Source: Pacificispira spongiicola (GTDB lineage Bacteria; Pseudomonadota; Alphaproteobacteria; UBA8366; Aestuariispiraceae). From it: a DNA stretch of 64,000 nucleotides. The notes under the pieces were generated by a model, which was not told the DNA's origin, did no database searches, and worked only from the letters and a program-made list of their open reading frames with translations. The position numbers and the translations under genes are program-made. The stretch covers positions 310,001 through 374,000 of the forward strand of contig NZ_JABBNT010000001.1 of NCBI RefSeq assembly GCF_012926505.1, in the 5' to 3' direction. Positions 18,754 through 27,473 of the stretch are shown one piece after another (the stretch's first letter is position 1; every line of letters starts with the position of its first letter).

Positions 18754-19515
18754 TCAGGAGCGGTATCCCGGCTCCTCTTCATCCAAAATATCGCGCAGCG
18801 CGGCGAAGTGCTTTTCGCAGGCGCCCGGATAGTTTTCCCATTGCTGGGCGGTCTTTTCCGCGACTTCCGGGCTCGCGACATTCAATTCGCGCCCCGTCGA
18901 AAGCGCGGTGATCAACGTTTCGCAGGCCTTTTCGAAATAGTAAAGTTCGTCGAAGGCTTTGGCCACCGTTTCTCCCACGGTCACGACACCGTGCTGGCCC
19001 AACAACAATACCGACCCGTTCCCCAGCGTCGTAGACAGGCGTTCGGCCTCGTCGCCCAGACCCATCCCGTCGAACCCGGTATCGACCGCAATCCGGTTAT
19101 AGAACCGCATCGTGTTCTGGTCGATCGGCGGCATGGACGTGTCTTTCAACGTGGCCAGGGCCAGGGAATATTTCGAATGAACGTGCAGGACACAGCGCGC
19201 CTGCGGATTGTTCCGGTGCATCGCCGAATGAATGGCGAACGCCGTCGGGTCGATCGTATCGCCCAGGCCTTCCGGGTTTTCTTCCTTCGCGTTCAGCAGC
19301 AGAAGGTCGCTGGCGCGCATCCGCGAGAAGTGGCGGCCATAGGGATTGACCAGGAATTCCGTCCCGTCGTCGGAAACGGCCAGACTGAAATGGTTCGCCA
19401 CGGATTCATGCATGTTCAGCCGCGCCGTCCAACGGAAGGCACAGGCCAAATCCTCACGCTCCTGACGGTAGTCCAGCGTGCCTTCGCGGACTTCGGACAG
19501 GGATGTTACGGACAT
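18754..19515 (-). CDS. Class II aldolase/adducin family protein
   Basis: 253 residues from ATG 19515, supported by AGAGGAG nine bases upstream; an in-frame start at 19563 is less likely. The zinc-binding histidines of the fold are seen in CVLHVHSKYSLAL and in LLGQHGVVTVGET. Substrate-side motifs MHESVANHFSLAV and NPYGRHFSRMRASDLLLL match the aldolase/adducin family used for sugar-phosphate or hydroxy-acid cleavage or decarboxylation. The actual substrate is unknown. Confidence 0.9.
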   Translation of the reverse strand: MSVTSLSEVREGTLDYRQEREDLACAFRWTARLNMHESVANHFSLAVSDDGTEFLVNPYGRHFSRMRASDLLLLNAKEENPEGLGDTIDPTAFAIHSAMHRNNPQARCVLHVHSKYSLALATLKDTSMPPIDQNTMRFYNRIAVDTGFDGMGLGDEAERLSTTLGNGSVLLLGQHGVVTVGETVAKAFDELYYFEKACETLITALSTGRELNVASPEVAEKTAQQWENYPGACEKHFAALRDILDEEEPGYRS

Positions 19516-19700
19516 GTCGGGAAACTCCTCTATTCGGTGCGTGATACACTCGCTAAAGTCCATGATCGGACCTTCCTGGCGAGACCGATGAGACTATGCG
19601 CCGACGCACATAACGGCAATTGTCATGAACCGACAAAATTGGATCGCTTCAGTCGGAAAAAAGCAACAAACGGCATCCCGTTTCATTTTGGAGGTTTCGG

Positions 19701-20099
19701 ATGTTCAGTCACGTCACCCTCGGCACCAATGACCCGGCCCGGGCCCGACCTCTTTACGACGCCCTCTTTGCAGTGCTGGGACGCCCCCTGTTCTTCGAAA
19801 GCCCGGACGGCGACTTCTTTGGGTACGGCACCGCCGCCGGGCGCCTGTTCATCTGCCGCCCCTTCGACGGCAAGCCGGCGAGCATCGGCAATGGAACCCA
19901 TGTTGCGTTGGATGCCCCGACCCGGCAAACAGTCCGCGACGCCCATGCCGCCGCCATCGCGGCCGGAGCGCGGGACGAAGGGTCGCCCGGCGAACGCCCG
20001 CACTATCACGAACACTATTATGGCGCCTATTTTCGCGATCTGGACGGGAACAAGCTGCAAGTCGTCTGCCACCTACCGGTTTCACAGGCGGGCCCCTGA
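19701..20099 (+). CDS. VOC (glyoxalase/bleomycin-resistance-type) family protein
   Basis: 132 residues forming one vicinal-oxygen-chelate unit of paired beta-alpha-beta-beta-beta modules. The opening MFSHVTLGTNDPARARPLYDALF and the closing YYGAYFRDLDGNKLQVVCH are typical, with potential metal ligands His4 in the first strand and a late Glu/Gln-type position replaced by Gln. GGAGG lies just upstream. Substrate not predictable. It is divergent from the aldolase gene. Confidence 0.87.
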   Translation: MFSHVTLGTNDPARARPLYDALFAVLGRPLFFESPDGDFFGYGTAAGRLFICRPFDGKPASIGNGTHVALDAPTRQTVRDAHAAAIAAGARDEGSPGERPHYHEHYYGAYFRDLDGNKLQVVCHLPVSQAGP

Positions 20100-20103
20100 C
20101 GCT

Positions 20104-20123
20104 GCAGTGCGACACAGCACTGC
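20104..20123 (+). terminator. Hairpin after the VOC gene
   Basis: GCAGTGC (20104-20110) and GCACTGC (20117-20123) form a 7-bp stem with a 6-nt loop five bases after the VOC stop codon. No T-run follows, so termination is only a possibility. Confidence 0.4.
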
Positions 20124-20201
20124 TTGACCGGACTAGATCGACCGCTATTTTGGGGCCGGTACGGGCGCGTTGCCCGACAACAGTTTCGGGGGATTACAGG
20201 C

Positions 20202-21233
20202 GTGGCGACCATCCTGCCGCTGAACGATAAGCGGGCACAGTCAAAATCCGATGCGCCACCGGCGCTCGATACGCTTCTTGCGCTCGTCGAATCCGACCTG
20301 AAAAAGGTCAATCAACATATCGTCGACAATATGAAGAGTCCGGTTGCGCTCATCCCGCAATTGGCCGGCCACCTGATCGCCGCGGGCGGTAAGCGCTTGC
20401 GTCCGGTGATGACGCTGGCGGCGGCGCAGCTCTGTAATTACAACGGCGACCGGCATATCGGTCTGGCCGCCTGCGTCGAATTCATTCATACCGCGACCTT
20501 GCTGCATGACGACGTCGTGGACGAAAGCGATCTGCGCCGTGGGCAGGCCAGCGCCAATGCCATATGGGGTAACGAAGCTTCCGTCCTCGTCGGCGACTTC
20601 CTGTTTTCGCGTGCCTTCCAACTGATGACCGCCGATGGGTCGCTGGATGTTCTGCGCATCCTGTCCGACGCATCCGCCGTGATCGCGGAAGGCGAGGTCC
20701 TGCAGTTGATGACCGCGAACGAACCGACGACCAGCGAGGAAGCCTATCTGGACGTGATCCGATCCAAGACGGCGACCTTGTTCGCGGCCGCAACCCAAAT
20801 CGGCGCCGTTGTCGCCGACCGACCGAAAGCCGAAGAGGAAGCGCTGGAAAGCTACGGCATGAATCTGGGCATCGCGTTCCAATTGATTGACGATGTTCTG
20901 GATTATTCCGCGGATCAGCAGGCGCTGGGGAAAACCGTCGGCGACGATTTTCGCGACGGCAAGGTGACGCTGCCCGTCATCCTGGCCTATCGCCGGGGTG
21001 ACGACGCGGAACGGGATTTCTGGAACCGCACGATCGCCAACCAGGATCAAAAGGACGGCGATTTGGACGAGGCCATGCGCCTGATGACCGCGCATGAGAC
21101 ACTGTCCGACACGGTCGAACGAGCACGCCATTATGGCAGCATCGCCCGCGACGCGCTGGGAATTTTCCCGAACAGCGAGGTCAAAACCGTCCTGATCGAC
21201 CTGATCGACTTCGTGATCCGCCGCGCTTACTAA
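20202..21233 (+). CDS. ispB: Polyprenyl (octaprenyl/decaprenyl-type) diphosphate synthase
   Basis: 343 residues from GTG 20202, preceded by GGGGGA; an in-frame TTG at 20124 would add an unlikely leader. Both Asp-rich motifs of trans-prenyltransferases are present: LLHDDVVDESDLRRG and QLIDDVLDYSADQQ, as is GGKRLRPVMTLAAA. It extends allylic diphosphates with isopentenyl diphosphate to make the long ubiquinone side chain. Product length cannot be fixed by eye. It is followed on the same strand by the membrane/glycosyltransferase cluster, whose lipid carrier would also be a polyprenyl compound. Confidence 0.9.
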   Translation: MATILPLNDKRAQSKSDAPPALDTLLALVESDLKKVNQHIVDNMKSPVALIPQLAGHLIAAGGKRLRPVMTLAAAQLCNYNGDRHIGLAACVEFIHTATLLHDDVVDESDLRRGQASANAIWGNEASVLVGDFLFSRAFQLMTADGSLDVLRILSDASAVIAEGEVLQLMTANEPTTSEEAYLDVIRSKTATLFAAATQIGAVVADRPKAEEEALESYGMNLGIAFQLIDDVLDYSADQQALGKTVGDDFRDGKVTLPVILAYRRGDDAERDFWNRTIANQDQKDGDLDEAMRLMTAHETLSDTVERARHYGSIARDALGIFPNSEVKTVLIDLIDFVIRRAY

Positions 21234-21309
21234 GATTGCCATTGCTCGGGGAAGCGGCTATTCACGCGCGGGTCGATTACCCGGCATTCGGAATCTGGGG
21301 CTAGATTCG

Positions 21310-22305
21310 GTGGCAACATCCCATCAGTACCAGAAAATATTGCTCGTCCTGGCGAAAGTCGCCGTGACGGTGGGGCTGTTTGTCCTAATTGCCCGTAAGA
21401 TCGACTTTGCAGATATCGGCGAACGTCTGATCGCGGCCGATATCCTGCTGCTGACGCTTGCCGTCGGAATCATCTTTCTTCAGGTCGTTTTGAATGCCGA
21501 ACGCTGGCGGCGGCTGCTGTTTCTGGACGGCGTGCGTGCGCCCTATGCCATATCATTCCGTTACTATCTGGAAGCAATGTTCTTTAATCAGGCCCTTCCG
21601 GGCGCTGTCGGCGGTGACGTGCTGCGGGTCTATCGCATTCGGCGCTGGTGCGACGGGCTGGGACAGGCGGTGAACAGCGTGATCCTCGATCGGCTTACCG
21701 GTTTGTTCTCGCTGTGCGTGTTGATTGCCTTGGGCCTGCCATTGCTGGTTAGCCGCATTGGCGATACCGGTTTGATCCCCGCGCTCGCGATGATCGCGGG
21801 ACTGGGTGGGATCGGGTTAGTCGGCTTGGTTCTCATCGCCCGCATGTCGGAAAATGGTCGTGGCGGGAAGCTGCGCGGGGCGATCATTCGGTTCGCCCGC
21901 ATGGCAGACCGAATGATCCGGCGGCCGAGTCAGTCAATTCCAATTCTGGCTCTCGCCGTACTGACTCAGGTCCTGAGCGTTACCGTCGCGTATATCTCCG
22001 CCAGAGGTTTAAGCCTCGAGGTGTCTTTCACCGATTGCTTGATCGTGATACCGACGACCATTCTGGTAGCGACACTCCCTGTGTCCTTGGGTGGATGGGG
22101 GGTTCGCGAGGGGGCGATGGCCTCCGGCTTTGCCTTGATCGGCCTCGATCCGACGGGCGGGGTGGCCCTTTCGGTCGTATTGGGTTTGCAACTTGTTGTC
22201 GTCGGTCTTATCGGCGGCGCCGTTTGGCTCCTGGGGGGCGCGGTGCGAGTATCGGAAGAGGCTGAAGCGGAAGCGGAAGCAGCGGTCTTTCGCGAAGGAG
22301 AGTGA
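21310..22305 (+). CDS. Lysylphosphatidylglycerol synthase-like transmembrane protein (flippase-like)
   Basis: 331 residues from GTG 21310, nearly all membrane helices (about eight). The family-typical segments LLTLAVGIIFLQVVLNAERWRRLLFL and NQALPGAVGGDVLRVYRIRRW are present, as is the late LPVSLGGWGVREGAMASGFAL. This family is the membrane part related to MprF, often proposed to move lipid-linked substrates across the membrane. There is no catalytic aminoacyl domain. Its stop overlaps the start region of the next gene, pointing to coupling with the methyltransferase-glycosyltransferase fusion. Confidence 0.87.
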   Translation: MATSHQYQKILLVLAKVAVTVGLFVLIARKIDFADIGERLIAADILLLTLAVGIIFLQVVLNAERWRRLLFLDGVRAPYAISFRYYLEAMFFNQALPGAVGGDVLRVYRIRRWCDGLGQAVNSVILDRLTGLFSLCVLIALGLPLLVSRIGDTGLIPALAMIAGLGGIGLVGLVLIARMSENGRGGKLRGAIIRFARMADRMIRRPSQSIPILALAVLTQVLSVTVAYISARGLSLEVSFTDCLIVIPTTILVATLPVSLGGWGVREGAMASGFALIGLDPTGGVALSVVLGLQLVVVGLIGGAVWLLGGAVRVSEEAEAEAEAAVFREGE

Positions 22306-22307
22306 CG

Positions 22308-23921
22308 TTGGCTACGAAAGCGACTGGAAAGAAAGCGGTGTCGAAGAAGGCTCCCGTAAAGAAGGCCCCCGTAAAGAAAGCGGCTGTTAAGAGTGCGGCG
22401 GCAAAAGCGGCGGCGCGATCGGCCCCTCGTAAGGTCCCGGCGCGAGACGGTTGGAAGGAAGGCCTGTCGGCGCGCAAGGCCGCCATCCTGTCCCATATCG
22501 ACGGTATCGCGACCCAGCGCGACCGCTGGCGGGATCGGAATTCCGGTTTCTATGCCGACGATATGAATTTCCTGAAATTCCTGATTCCGGAAGGGGCGCG
22601 TATTCTGGACCTGGGCTGCGGCACCGGATCGCTATTGGCCGGACTGAAGCCGTCCTATGGCATGGGCGTAGATTTTTCCGCGAATATGATCGACGTGGCG
22701 CGCGCCAACTATCCCGAAACGGAGTATCCGGAACTGCAATTCCGCGTCGGCGACGTGGAAGCGCTGAAGCCCTTGAAGGACGATCTGAAAGGGCCGTTCG
22801 ATTTCATCATCCTGTCGGACACTCTGGGCTTCGTCGACGATTGCCAGGCCCTGTTGGAGCAGTTGCATGATCTGTGCGACGAAGAAACTCGGATCGTCAT
22901 CGCCTATTACAGCCATCTGTGGGAACCGCTGCTGCGCACGGGCGAGGCCCTGGGCCTGAAAATGCCGCAGCCGGAAGTGAACTTCCTGAGCCCGGCCGAC
23001 ATCGCCAACATCCTGTCGCTTGCCGATTTCGACGTCATCAAGACCGAGTGGCGCCAGATCGTTCCGACCCGCTTGTTCGGGATCGGCACCGCCATCAACC
23101 GTTTCATCGGCACGCTACCGCTGATCCGGAAATTGAGTCTGCGCCACTTCATCGTCGCCCGATCGTTCCGTAAGGCGAAACGCAAGAGTCTGTCGACCAC
23201 GGTTCTGGTTCCCTGCCGCAACGAAAAAGGCAATATCGAAAGCGCGATCACCCGATTGCCGCGCTTCTGCGACGATTTGGAAGTCCTGTATGTCGAGGGT
23301 AACTCCTCCGACGGGACGTTCGAGGAATGCGAACGCGTCCGCGATCATTACGCCAAGCCGGAAAACGGCGGCTGGGACATCAAGGTGTTCAAGCAGCCCG
23401 GCAAGGGGAAGGGCGACGCGGTCCGCAAGGGTTTTGACGAGGCGCGCGGCGATGTGCTGATGATCCTCGACGCGGACCTGACCATGCCGCCGGAAGAATT
23501 GCCGAAATTCTATGACGCCATCGCCGGCGGCAAGGGGGAATTCATCAACGGATCCCGCCTTGTCTATCCGATGGAAAAAGGCGCCATGCGCTTCCTGAAT
23601 TATTGGGCGAACCGGACGTTCGCCATGATCTTCTCCTTCCTGCTAAACCAGCGGTTCACCGATACGCTGTGCGGCACGAAGGTCCTGACGAAGGCCGATT
23701 ATCAGAAAATTCAGGCGGGCCGATCCTATTTCGGGGAGTTCGACCCCTTCGGCGACTTCGACCTGATTTTCGGGGCGGCGAAGCAGAACCTGAAGATCAT
23801 CGAAATCCCCATGCGCTATGCCGACCGCACCTATGGCGAACCGCAGATCAGCCGGTTCCGCGACGGCTGGCTGCTGCTGCAAATGGTTGTCTTTGCTTGG
23901 CGTAAGCTGAAGGCATTCTGA
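22308..23921 (+). CDS. Fusion: Lys/Ala-rich tail + SAM methyltransferase + GT2 glycosyltransferase
   Basis: 537 residues from TTG 22308, chosen because AAGGAG sits seven bases upstream; GTG 22302 overlaps the previous stop but is only one base from the SD. The first about 45 residues are a histone H1-like Lys/Ala/Pro tail. A class I methyltransferase follows, with motif ILDLGCGTGSLLAGL near residues 99-113. From about residue 297 a GT2 domain of the dolichol-phosphate-mannose-synthase type begins: TVLVPCRNEKGNIES, YVEGNSSDGT, and the catalytic MILDADLTMPPEEL. It has no C-terminal membrane helices. A role in making or modifying a polyprenyl-phosphate sugar is inferred from the GT type and the flippase-like neighbour. 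Confidence 0.85.
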   Translation: MATKATGKKAVSKKAPVKKAPVKKAAVKSAAAKAAARSAPRKVPARDGWKEGLSARKAAILSHIDGIATQRDRWRDRNSGFYADDMNFLKFLIPEGARILDLGCGTGSLLAGLKPSYGMGVDFSANMIDVARANYPETEYPELQFRVGDVEALKPLKDDLKGPFDFIILSDTLGFVDDCQALLEQLHDLCDEETRIVIAYYSHLWEPLLRTGEALGLKMPQPEVNFLSPADIANILSLADFDVIKTEWRQIVPTRLFGIGTAINRFIGTLPLIRKLSLRHFIVARSFRKAKRKSLSTTVLVPCRNEKGNIESAITRLPRFCDDLEVLYVEGNSSDGTFEECERVRDHYAKPENGGWDIKVFKQPGKGKGDAVRKGFDEARGDVLMILDADLTMPPEELPKFYDAIAGGKGEFINGSRLVYPMEKGAMRFLNYWANRTFAMIFSFLLNQRFTDTLCGTKVLTKADYQKIQAGRSYFGEFDPFGDFDLIFGAAKQNLKIIEIPMRYADRTYGEPQISRFRDGWLLLQMVVFAWRKLKAF

Positions 23922-23925
23922 TCCG

Positions 23926-24678
23926 ATGGATGATACAGTCGACCCACGCCTGCTGGCCCATGCCGACGTTTGGGGCCGCAAGGCGAGCCTGCGCGCCGTT
24001 TATGGCGATTATTACTTCCGGATGCTTGGCGCCCTGCCGCCGAAGGGCAAGTATCTGGAGATAGGGGCAGGATCGGGGCACAGCCGGGATTTCACGAAAG
24101 GCCGGGACATAACCCGATTGGACATCCTGCCCGCGCCCTGGGTCGATACGGTAGCGGATGCCCAGTCCCTGCCCTTCCCCGACGAGAGCTTCGACGGGAT
24201 TTTCCTGCTGGACGTGCTGCATCATCTGGCGGAACCGCGGAAATTCTTCGAGGAAGCCGCTCGCGTCCTGCGACCCGGCGGACGGATTGCCATGATCGAA
24301 CCGGGGATCACGCCGATCAGTTGGTTGTTTTACAACTATCTGCATGAGGAGCCGGTGGACATGATCGCCGACCCTTTGGCCGATCAGCACTACGGCGCCG
24401 ACAAAGACCCGTTCGACTCCAACCAAGGTATCCCGACGCTGCTGTTCCGCCGTCAGGAACACCGCATCGCCTTGTCGGAAGCGGTTCCGGCCCTGCGAAC
24501 CGTCGACCGGCAATGGTTGAGCCTATTCGCCTATCCCCTGACCGGCGGCTTCAAATCATGGTCTCTGATTCCGGCGGGACTGGCCGATTTCCTGGTCCGT
24601 TTGGAAGATCGGCTGCTTCCGGCACTCGGCCTGCTGATGGCGTTCCGCCTGTTCGTCGTGATGGAAAAACGCCCGTAA
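23926..24678 (+). CDS. Class I SAM-dependent methyltransferase
   Basis: 250 residues. Motif I is YLEIGAGSGHSRDF and the post-core is FDGIFLLDVLHHLAEPRKFFEEAARVL, typical of the methyltransferase 11 family. The C-terminus contains aromatic and hydrophobic stretches (WSLIPAGLADFLVRLEDRLLPALGLLMAFRL) that may associate with membrane. It starts four bases after the fusion gene, so it belongs to the same operon. The acceptor is unknown; with the neighbours, a lipid-linked or polyisoprenoid substrate is plausible. Confidence 0.87.
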   Translation: MDDTVDPRLLAHADVWGRKASLRAVYGDYYFRMLGALPPKGKYLEIGAGSGHSRDFTKGRDITRLDILPAPWVDTVADAQSLPFPDESFDGIFLLDVLHHLAEPRKFFEEAARVLRPGGRIAMIEPGITPISWLFYNYLHEEPVDMIADPLADQHYGADKDPFDSNQGIPTLLFRRQEHRIALSEAVPALRTVDRQWLSLFAYPLTGGFKSWSLIPAGLADFLVRLEDRLLPALGLLMAFRLFVVMEKRP

Positions 24679-24747
24679 CCGGGAAAGCGTCGGCGTAACC
24701 GGTCCATCGAATCTTCCTTGCCAATTGAATCGTCTGGCCGCAAAGTC

Positions 24748-24765
24748 ATTCGTATACATATGAAT
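24748..24765. promoter_or_regulatory. Imperfect palindrome upstream of the 2OG-Fe(II) oxygenase gene
   Basis: ATTCGTATACATATGAAT is an 18-bp inverted repeat with mismatches at one symmetric position pair, ending 18 bases before the start codon. It may be an operator overlapping the promoter. No regulator gene is next to it. Confidence 0.35.
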
Positions 24766-24783
24766 GTCTGAGGGTGTCAGTCC

Positions 24784-25767
24784 ATGAGCGCCGAAATTGT
24801 GCACCTCGATGATCGCCTGAAAGCGGAACGACAAGACTTCGACCGTATCCCCATCGTCGACCTCTCCGCCCTTCGAAGCGGGGAGGATCATGCTGAGGCC
24901 GTTTCCGGACTGCGTTGGGCGCTGGCCAATGTCGGTTTCCTCTATGTGAAGGGACATGGTGTCTCCGACGCGCTGGTCGAACGGACCTTCGAGGCGGCGC
25001 GTCAGCTCTTCGCTCTTCCGGACGAGGAGAAGATGGCAATCCATATCTCCAAATCGGGGGAGGCGTTACGGGGCTACACCGAGTTTGGCGGAGAGAACAC
25101 CAATCCCGGCATCACCCGCGACTTGAAAGAAAACTTCGATGTGGGCCTGACCTATCCGGGGCTGACCGGCCCGTTTCAGGGCGAGAACCAATGGCCGGCC
25201 TTGCCGGGGTTCCGGGAAACGACGGAAGCCTATTTGCAGGCCATGCTCGACACCGCCGTGCTGTTCCTGGAAGGCGTCGCGCTCAGTCTCGATCTGGATC
25301 GCGATTTCTTCAAGCCCAAGATGACCCAGCCGATGATGATCCAGCGAATGATCCATTATCCCAGTCAGGCGGGTCAGATCGACGAAAGTTCCATCGGCAT
25401 CGGGGCGCATACGGATTACGGACTGTTGACGGTCCTGGCACAGGACAATGTCGGCGGTCTACAGGTCCTGAACCGCAAGATGCAATGGGTGGAAGCCCCA
25501 CCGATTCCCGGCACCTTCGTGATCAATATCAGCGACCTGATGCAGCGGCTGACGAACGATACCTATCTGGCGAACCTGCACCGCGTGGTGAATGTATCCG
25601 GGCGCCAGCGCTATTCGCTACCCTGTTTCGTGGATTGCAACGCGGACGCGGTGATCGAACCGCTGCCGCAATGTATCGATGGCGACCACCCGTCGGCCTA
25701 CGGCCCCATCTCCGCCGGGCAGAACAAGCTGAACCGCTACGCCGCCAGTTTCGCGCATTTGAACTAG
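24784..25767 (+). CDS. Isopenicillin N synthase-like 2-oxoglutarate/Fe(II) oxygenase
   Basis: 327 residues. The N-terminal DIOX_N region is seen in IPIVDLSALRSG and VGFLYVKGHGVSD. The double-stranded helix carries the iron triad: H and D in IGIGAHTDYGLLTVL, and the distal H in ANLHRVVNVSG. The oxoglutarate-binding Arg lies in RQRYSLPCF. It probably oxidises a small molecule at the expense of 2-oxoglutarate. The substrate is not evident and no pathway partner is adjacent. Confidence 0.92.
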   Translation: MSAEIVHLDDRLKAERQDFDRIPIVDLSALRSGEDHAEAVSGLRWALANVGFLYVKGHGVSDALVERTFEAARQLFALPDEEKMAIHISKSGEALRGYTEFGGENTNPGITRDLKENFDVGLTYPGLTGPFQGENQWPALPGFRETTEAYLQAMLDTAVLFLEGVALSLDLDRDFFKPKMTQPMMIQRMIHYPSQAGQIDESSIGIGAHTDYGLLTVLAQDNVGGLQVLNRKMQWVEAPPIPGTFVINISDLMQRLTNDTYLANLHRVVNVSGRQRYSLPCFVDCNADAVIEPLPQCIDGDHPSAYGPISAGQNKLNRYAASFAHLN

Positions 25768-25768
25768 A

Positions 25769-25799
25769 AAACCCGGCCCCATCGAAAGGGACCGGGTTT
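25769..25799. terminator. Bidirectional terminator between the oxygenase and ohr genes
   Basis: AAACCCGG (25769-25776) and CCGGGTTT (25792-25799) form an 8-bp stem directly after the oxygenase stop and before the end of the convergent ohr gene. A-rich and T-rich flanks fit termination in both directions. Confidence 0.7.
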
Positions 25800-25816
25800 C
25801 TAGCACCTTACCGTCT

Positions 25817-26242
25817 TTAGAGAACGGTCAGCTTCACATCGATATTGTTCCGGGTCGCGTTCGAATAGGGGCACACTTGGTGGGCTTCCGCCACCAGGGC
25901 TTCCGCCGCGTCCCGATCCAGGCCCGGTAGGTCGATGTCCAGGGCAATCTCCAATCCGAAGCCGCCCGCGTCACGCGGTCCGATCCCGACATGGGCGGTC
26001 ACCGTCGTTTCCGGGTCGATTTTCGTCTTCGTCTGGGACGCGACGAACTTCATCGCACCAAGGAAGCACGCGGCATAACCTGACGCGAACAACTGTTCCG
26101 GATTGACGCCGTCTCCCCCGGCACCGCCGAGCTCCTTCGGCGTGGTCAGCTTGACGTCAAAACTTCCATCCAGCGTGCCGGAACGGCCGTCGCGGCCACC
26201 ATTCGCTTTTGCGGACGTACGATACAGAACGTTAACAGACAT
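25817..26242 (-). CDS. ohr: Organic hydroperoxide resistance protein (Ohr/OsmC family)
   Basis: 141 residues from ATG 26242, with AGGAG at a good distance. Ohr reduces organic and fatty-acid hydroperoxides with lipoylated proteins as electron donor. The two catalytic cysteines are present at Cys59 (SGYAACFLGAMK) and Cys124 (AHQVCPYSNATRNN). It lies 78 bases downstream of the esterase on the same strand, and the divergent regulator OhrR lies beyond that, so the peroxide response probably includes both genes. Confidence 0.94.
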   Translation of the reverse strand: MSVNVLYRTSAKANGGRDGRSGTLDGSFDVKLTTPKELGGAGGDGVNPEQLFASGYAACFLGAMKFVASQTKTKIDPETTVTAHVGIGPRDAGGFGLEIALDIDLPGLDRDAAEALVAEAHQVCPYSNATRNNIDVKLTVL

Positions 26243-26320
26243 GATCTTTCTCCTCATTTGCCTAGGTAAAAGGGGAATGCGCGGTATGAGCCTTCCCCTA
26301 TTGTCGGTACGGCGGTTCGA

Positions 26321-27358
26321 TCAGTTGCCGACCGGGGTTTCGAAAACAGTGTTCAGAAAGGCCGCGGCTTGGTCGATCGCCGCGCGTGTCGCCGGTGTTC
26401 CGGACAAGGCGTTCAGCATCACGAAGTCATGGATCGTTTCATTATACCGGGTCGCGGTGACGGTTACGCCTGCCTGAGAGAGTTTTTCGGCATAGGCTTC
26501 CCCTTCGTCGCGCAGCACATCGTTTTCCGCCGTGATAACCATGGCTGGGGGCAGGCCCGACAGTTGATCCAGGCTTGCGTTCAGCGGCGAGACATAGCGG
26601 TGTTCGCGTTTCTTCTCATCTGTCAGATAGGCATCCCAGAACCAGGCCATTGCGGGTTTGGTCAGCCACGGGCCATTGGCGAATTCCGAATAGGACCCCG
26701 TATCCATTCCGGCGTCAGTTACCGGATAGAAGAGCAACTGTCCTGCAAGGTCCGGCCCCTGACGTTCCTTCGCCAGCAGTGTGATCACAGCGGCCATATT
26801 GCCGCCGACACTGTCACCGCCGACCGCAATCCGCGCCGGATCGATGCCGAATTCAGCCGCGTTTCGCGCGACATATGCGGTCACGGCGTAATCCTGCTCA
26901 ATCGCCGTCGGGAAACGATGTTCCGGCGATCGTTCATAATCTACGAAGACCACAGCGGCTTGTGCCCCGTCGGCAATATCACGAACCAGCCGGTCATGGG
27001 TCACGGTATCGCCCATCACCCAGCCGGCGCCGTGGAAATAAACGACGCCCGGTAACACACCGTCCACGCCTTTCGGACGGTAGATGCGGATTTTCGTCGA
27101 ACCGGTCGGACCGACCGCCAAGATCCGGTCTTCGATATCGACAGCGGGCGCGGCAACCGGACCGGACTGGACGGAAACCAGGACGTCGCGTGCCGCCTCC
27201 GGGGTCAACGTATAGATCGGGGGCGCCCCCGCGAGGTCGGCCAGGAATTCCTCGGTTTCAGCTTCAAGGATCGGATCGGCGTGGGCGATAACGGACACAC
27301 CTGCGGAGGTGCCCAATACCAATGCCAAGGCGGTAAGCGAATTTCGAACTTTCAACAT
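26321..27358 (-). CDS. Exported alpha/beta hydrolase (HSL-type esterase)
   Basis: 345 residues. A signal peptide is visible (about residues 1-27, ending VIAHADP). The hormone-sensitive-lipase pattern is present: oxyanion motif YFHGAGWVMGD (GGG reduced to GAG), nucleophile elbow GGDSVGGNMAAV, acid VITAENDVLRDEG and histidine TIHDFVML. AAGGAGAG precedes the ATG. It sits between the ohr regulator and ohr itself, sharing the operator-rich divergent region with ohrR. It may remove oxidised acyl groups in the periplasm, which is inference from position. Confidence 0.9.
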   Translation of the reverse strand: MLKVRNSLTALALVLGTSAGVSVIAHADPILEAETEEFLADLAGAPPIYTLTPEAARDVLVSVQSGPVAAPAVDIEDRILAVGPTGSTKIRIYRPKGVDGVLPGVVYFHGAGWVMGDTVTHDRLVRDIADGAQAAVVFVDYERSPEHRFPTAIEQDYAVTAYVARNAAEFGIDPARIAVGGDSVGGNMAAVITLLAKERQGPDLAGQLLFYPVTDAGMDTGSYSEFANGPWLTKPAMAWFWDAYLTDEKKREHRYVSPLNASLDQLSGLPPAMVITAENDVLRDEGEAYAEKLSQAGVTVTATRYNETIHDFVMLNALSGTPATRAAIDQAAAFLNTVFETPVGN

Positions 27359-27389
27359 GTCACTCTCCTTTCGATCTTCAATTGATTTT

Positions 27390-27473
27390 AATCGTTTACG
27401 ATTTCATCGTACACGATCTAATTAATGCACCACCCAACCGTTGTCAAGCGCTTGCGATTAGATCGCACGCGAT
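27390..27473. promoter_or_regulatory. Three OhrR-type operator palindromes
   Basis: Three inverted repeats with the shared form TCGYNNRCGA lie between the esterase and ohrR starts. They are AATCGTTTACGATT (27390-27403), ATCGTACACGAT (27406-27417) and ATCGCACGCGAT (27462-27473). The first two centres are 15 bp apart, and the third is 56 bp further, close to the ohrR start. An extra everted pair GCGAT/ATCGC spans 27454-27466. This suggests repression of both divergent transcripts by OhrR. Confidence 0.7.

Noticed and set aside
20124-20201. An upstream TTG start for the polyprenyl synthase
   Set aside because: The added 26 residues are not family-like and overlap the hairpin after the VOC gene; GTG 20202 has GGGGGA upstream.
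22302-22310. GTG 22302 as the start of the fusion gene
   Set aside because: It overlaps the previous stop but sits one base after AAGGAG; TTG 22308 has the proper seven-base spacing. The difference is two residues and does not affect the call.
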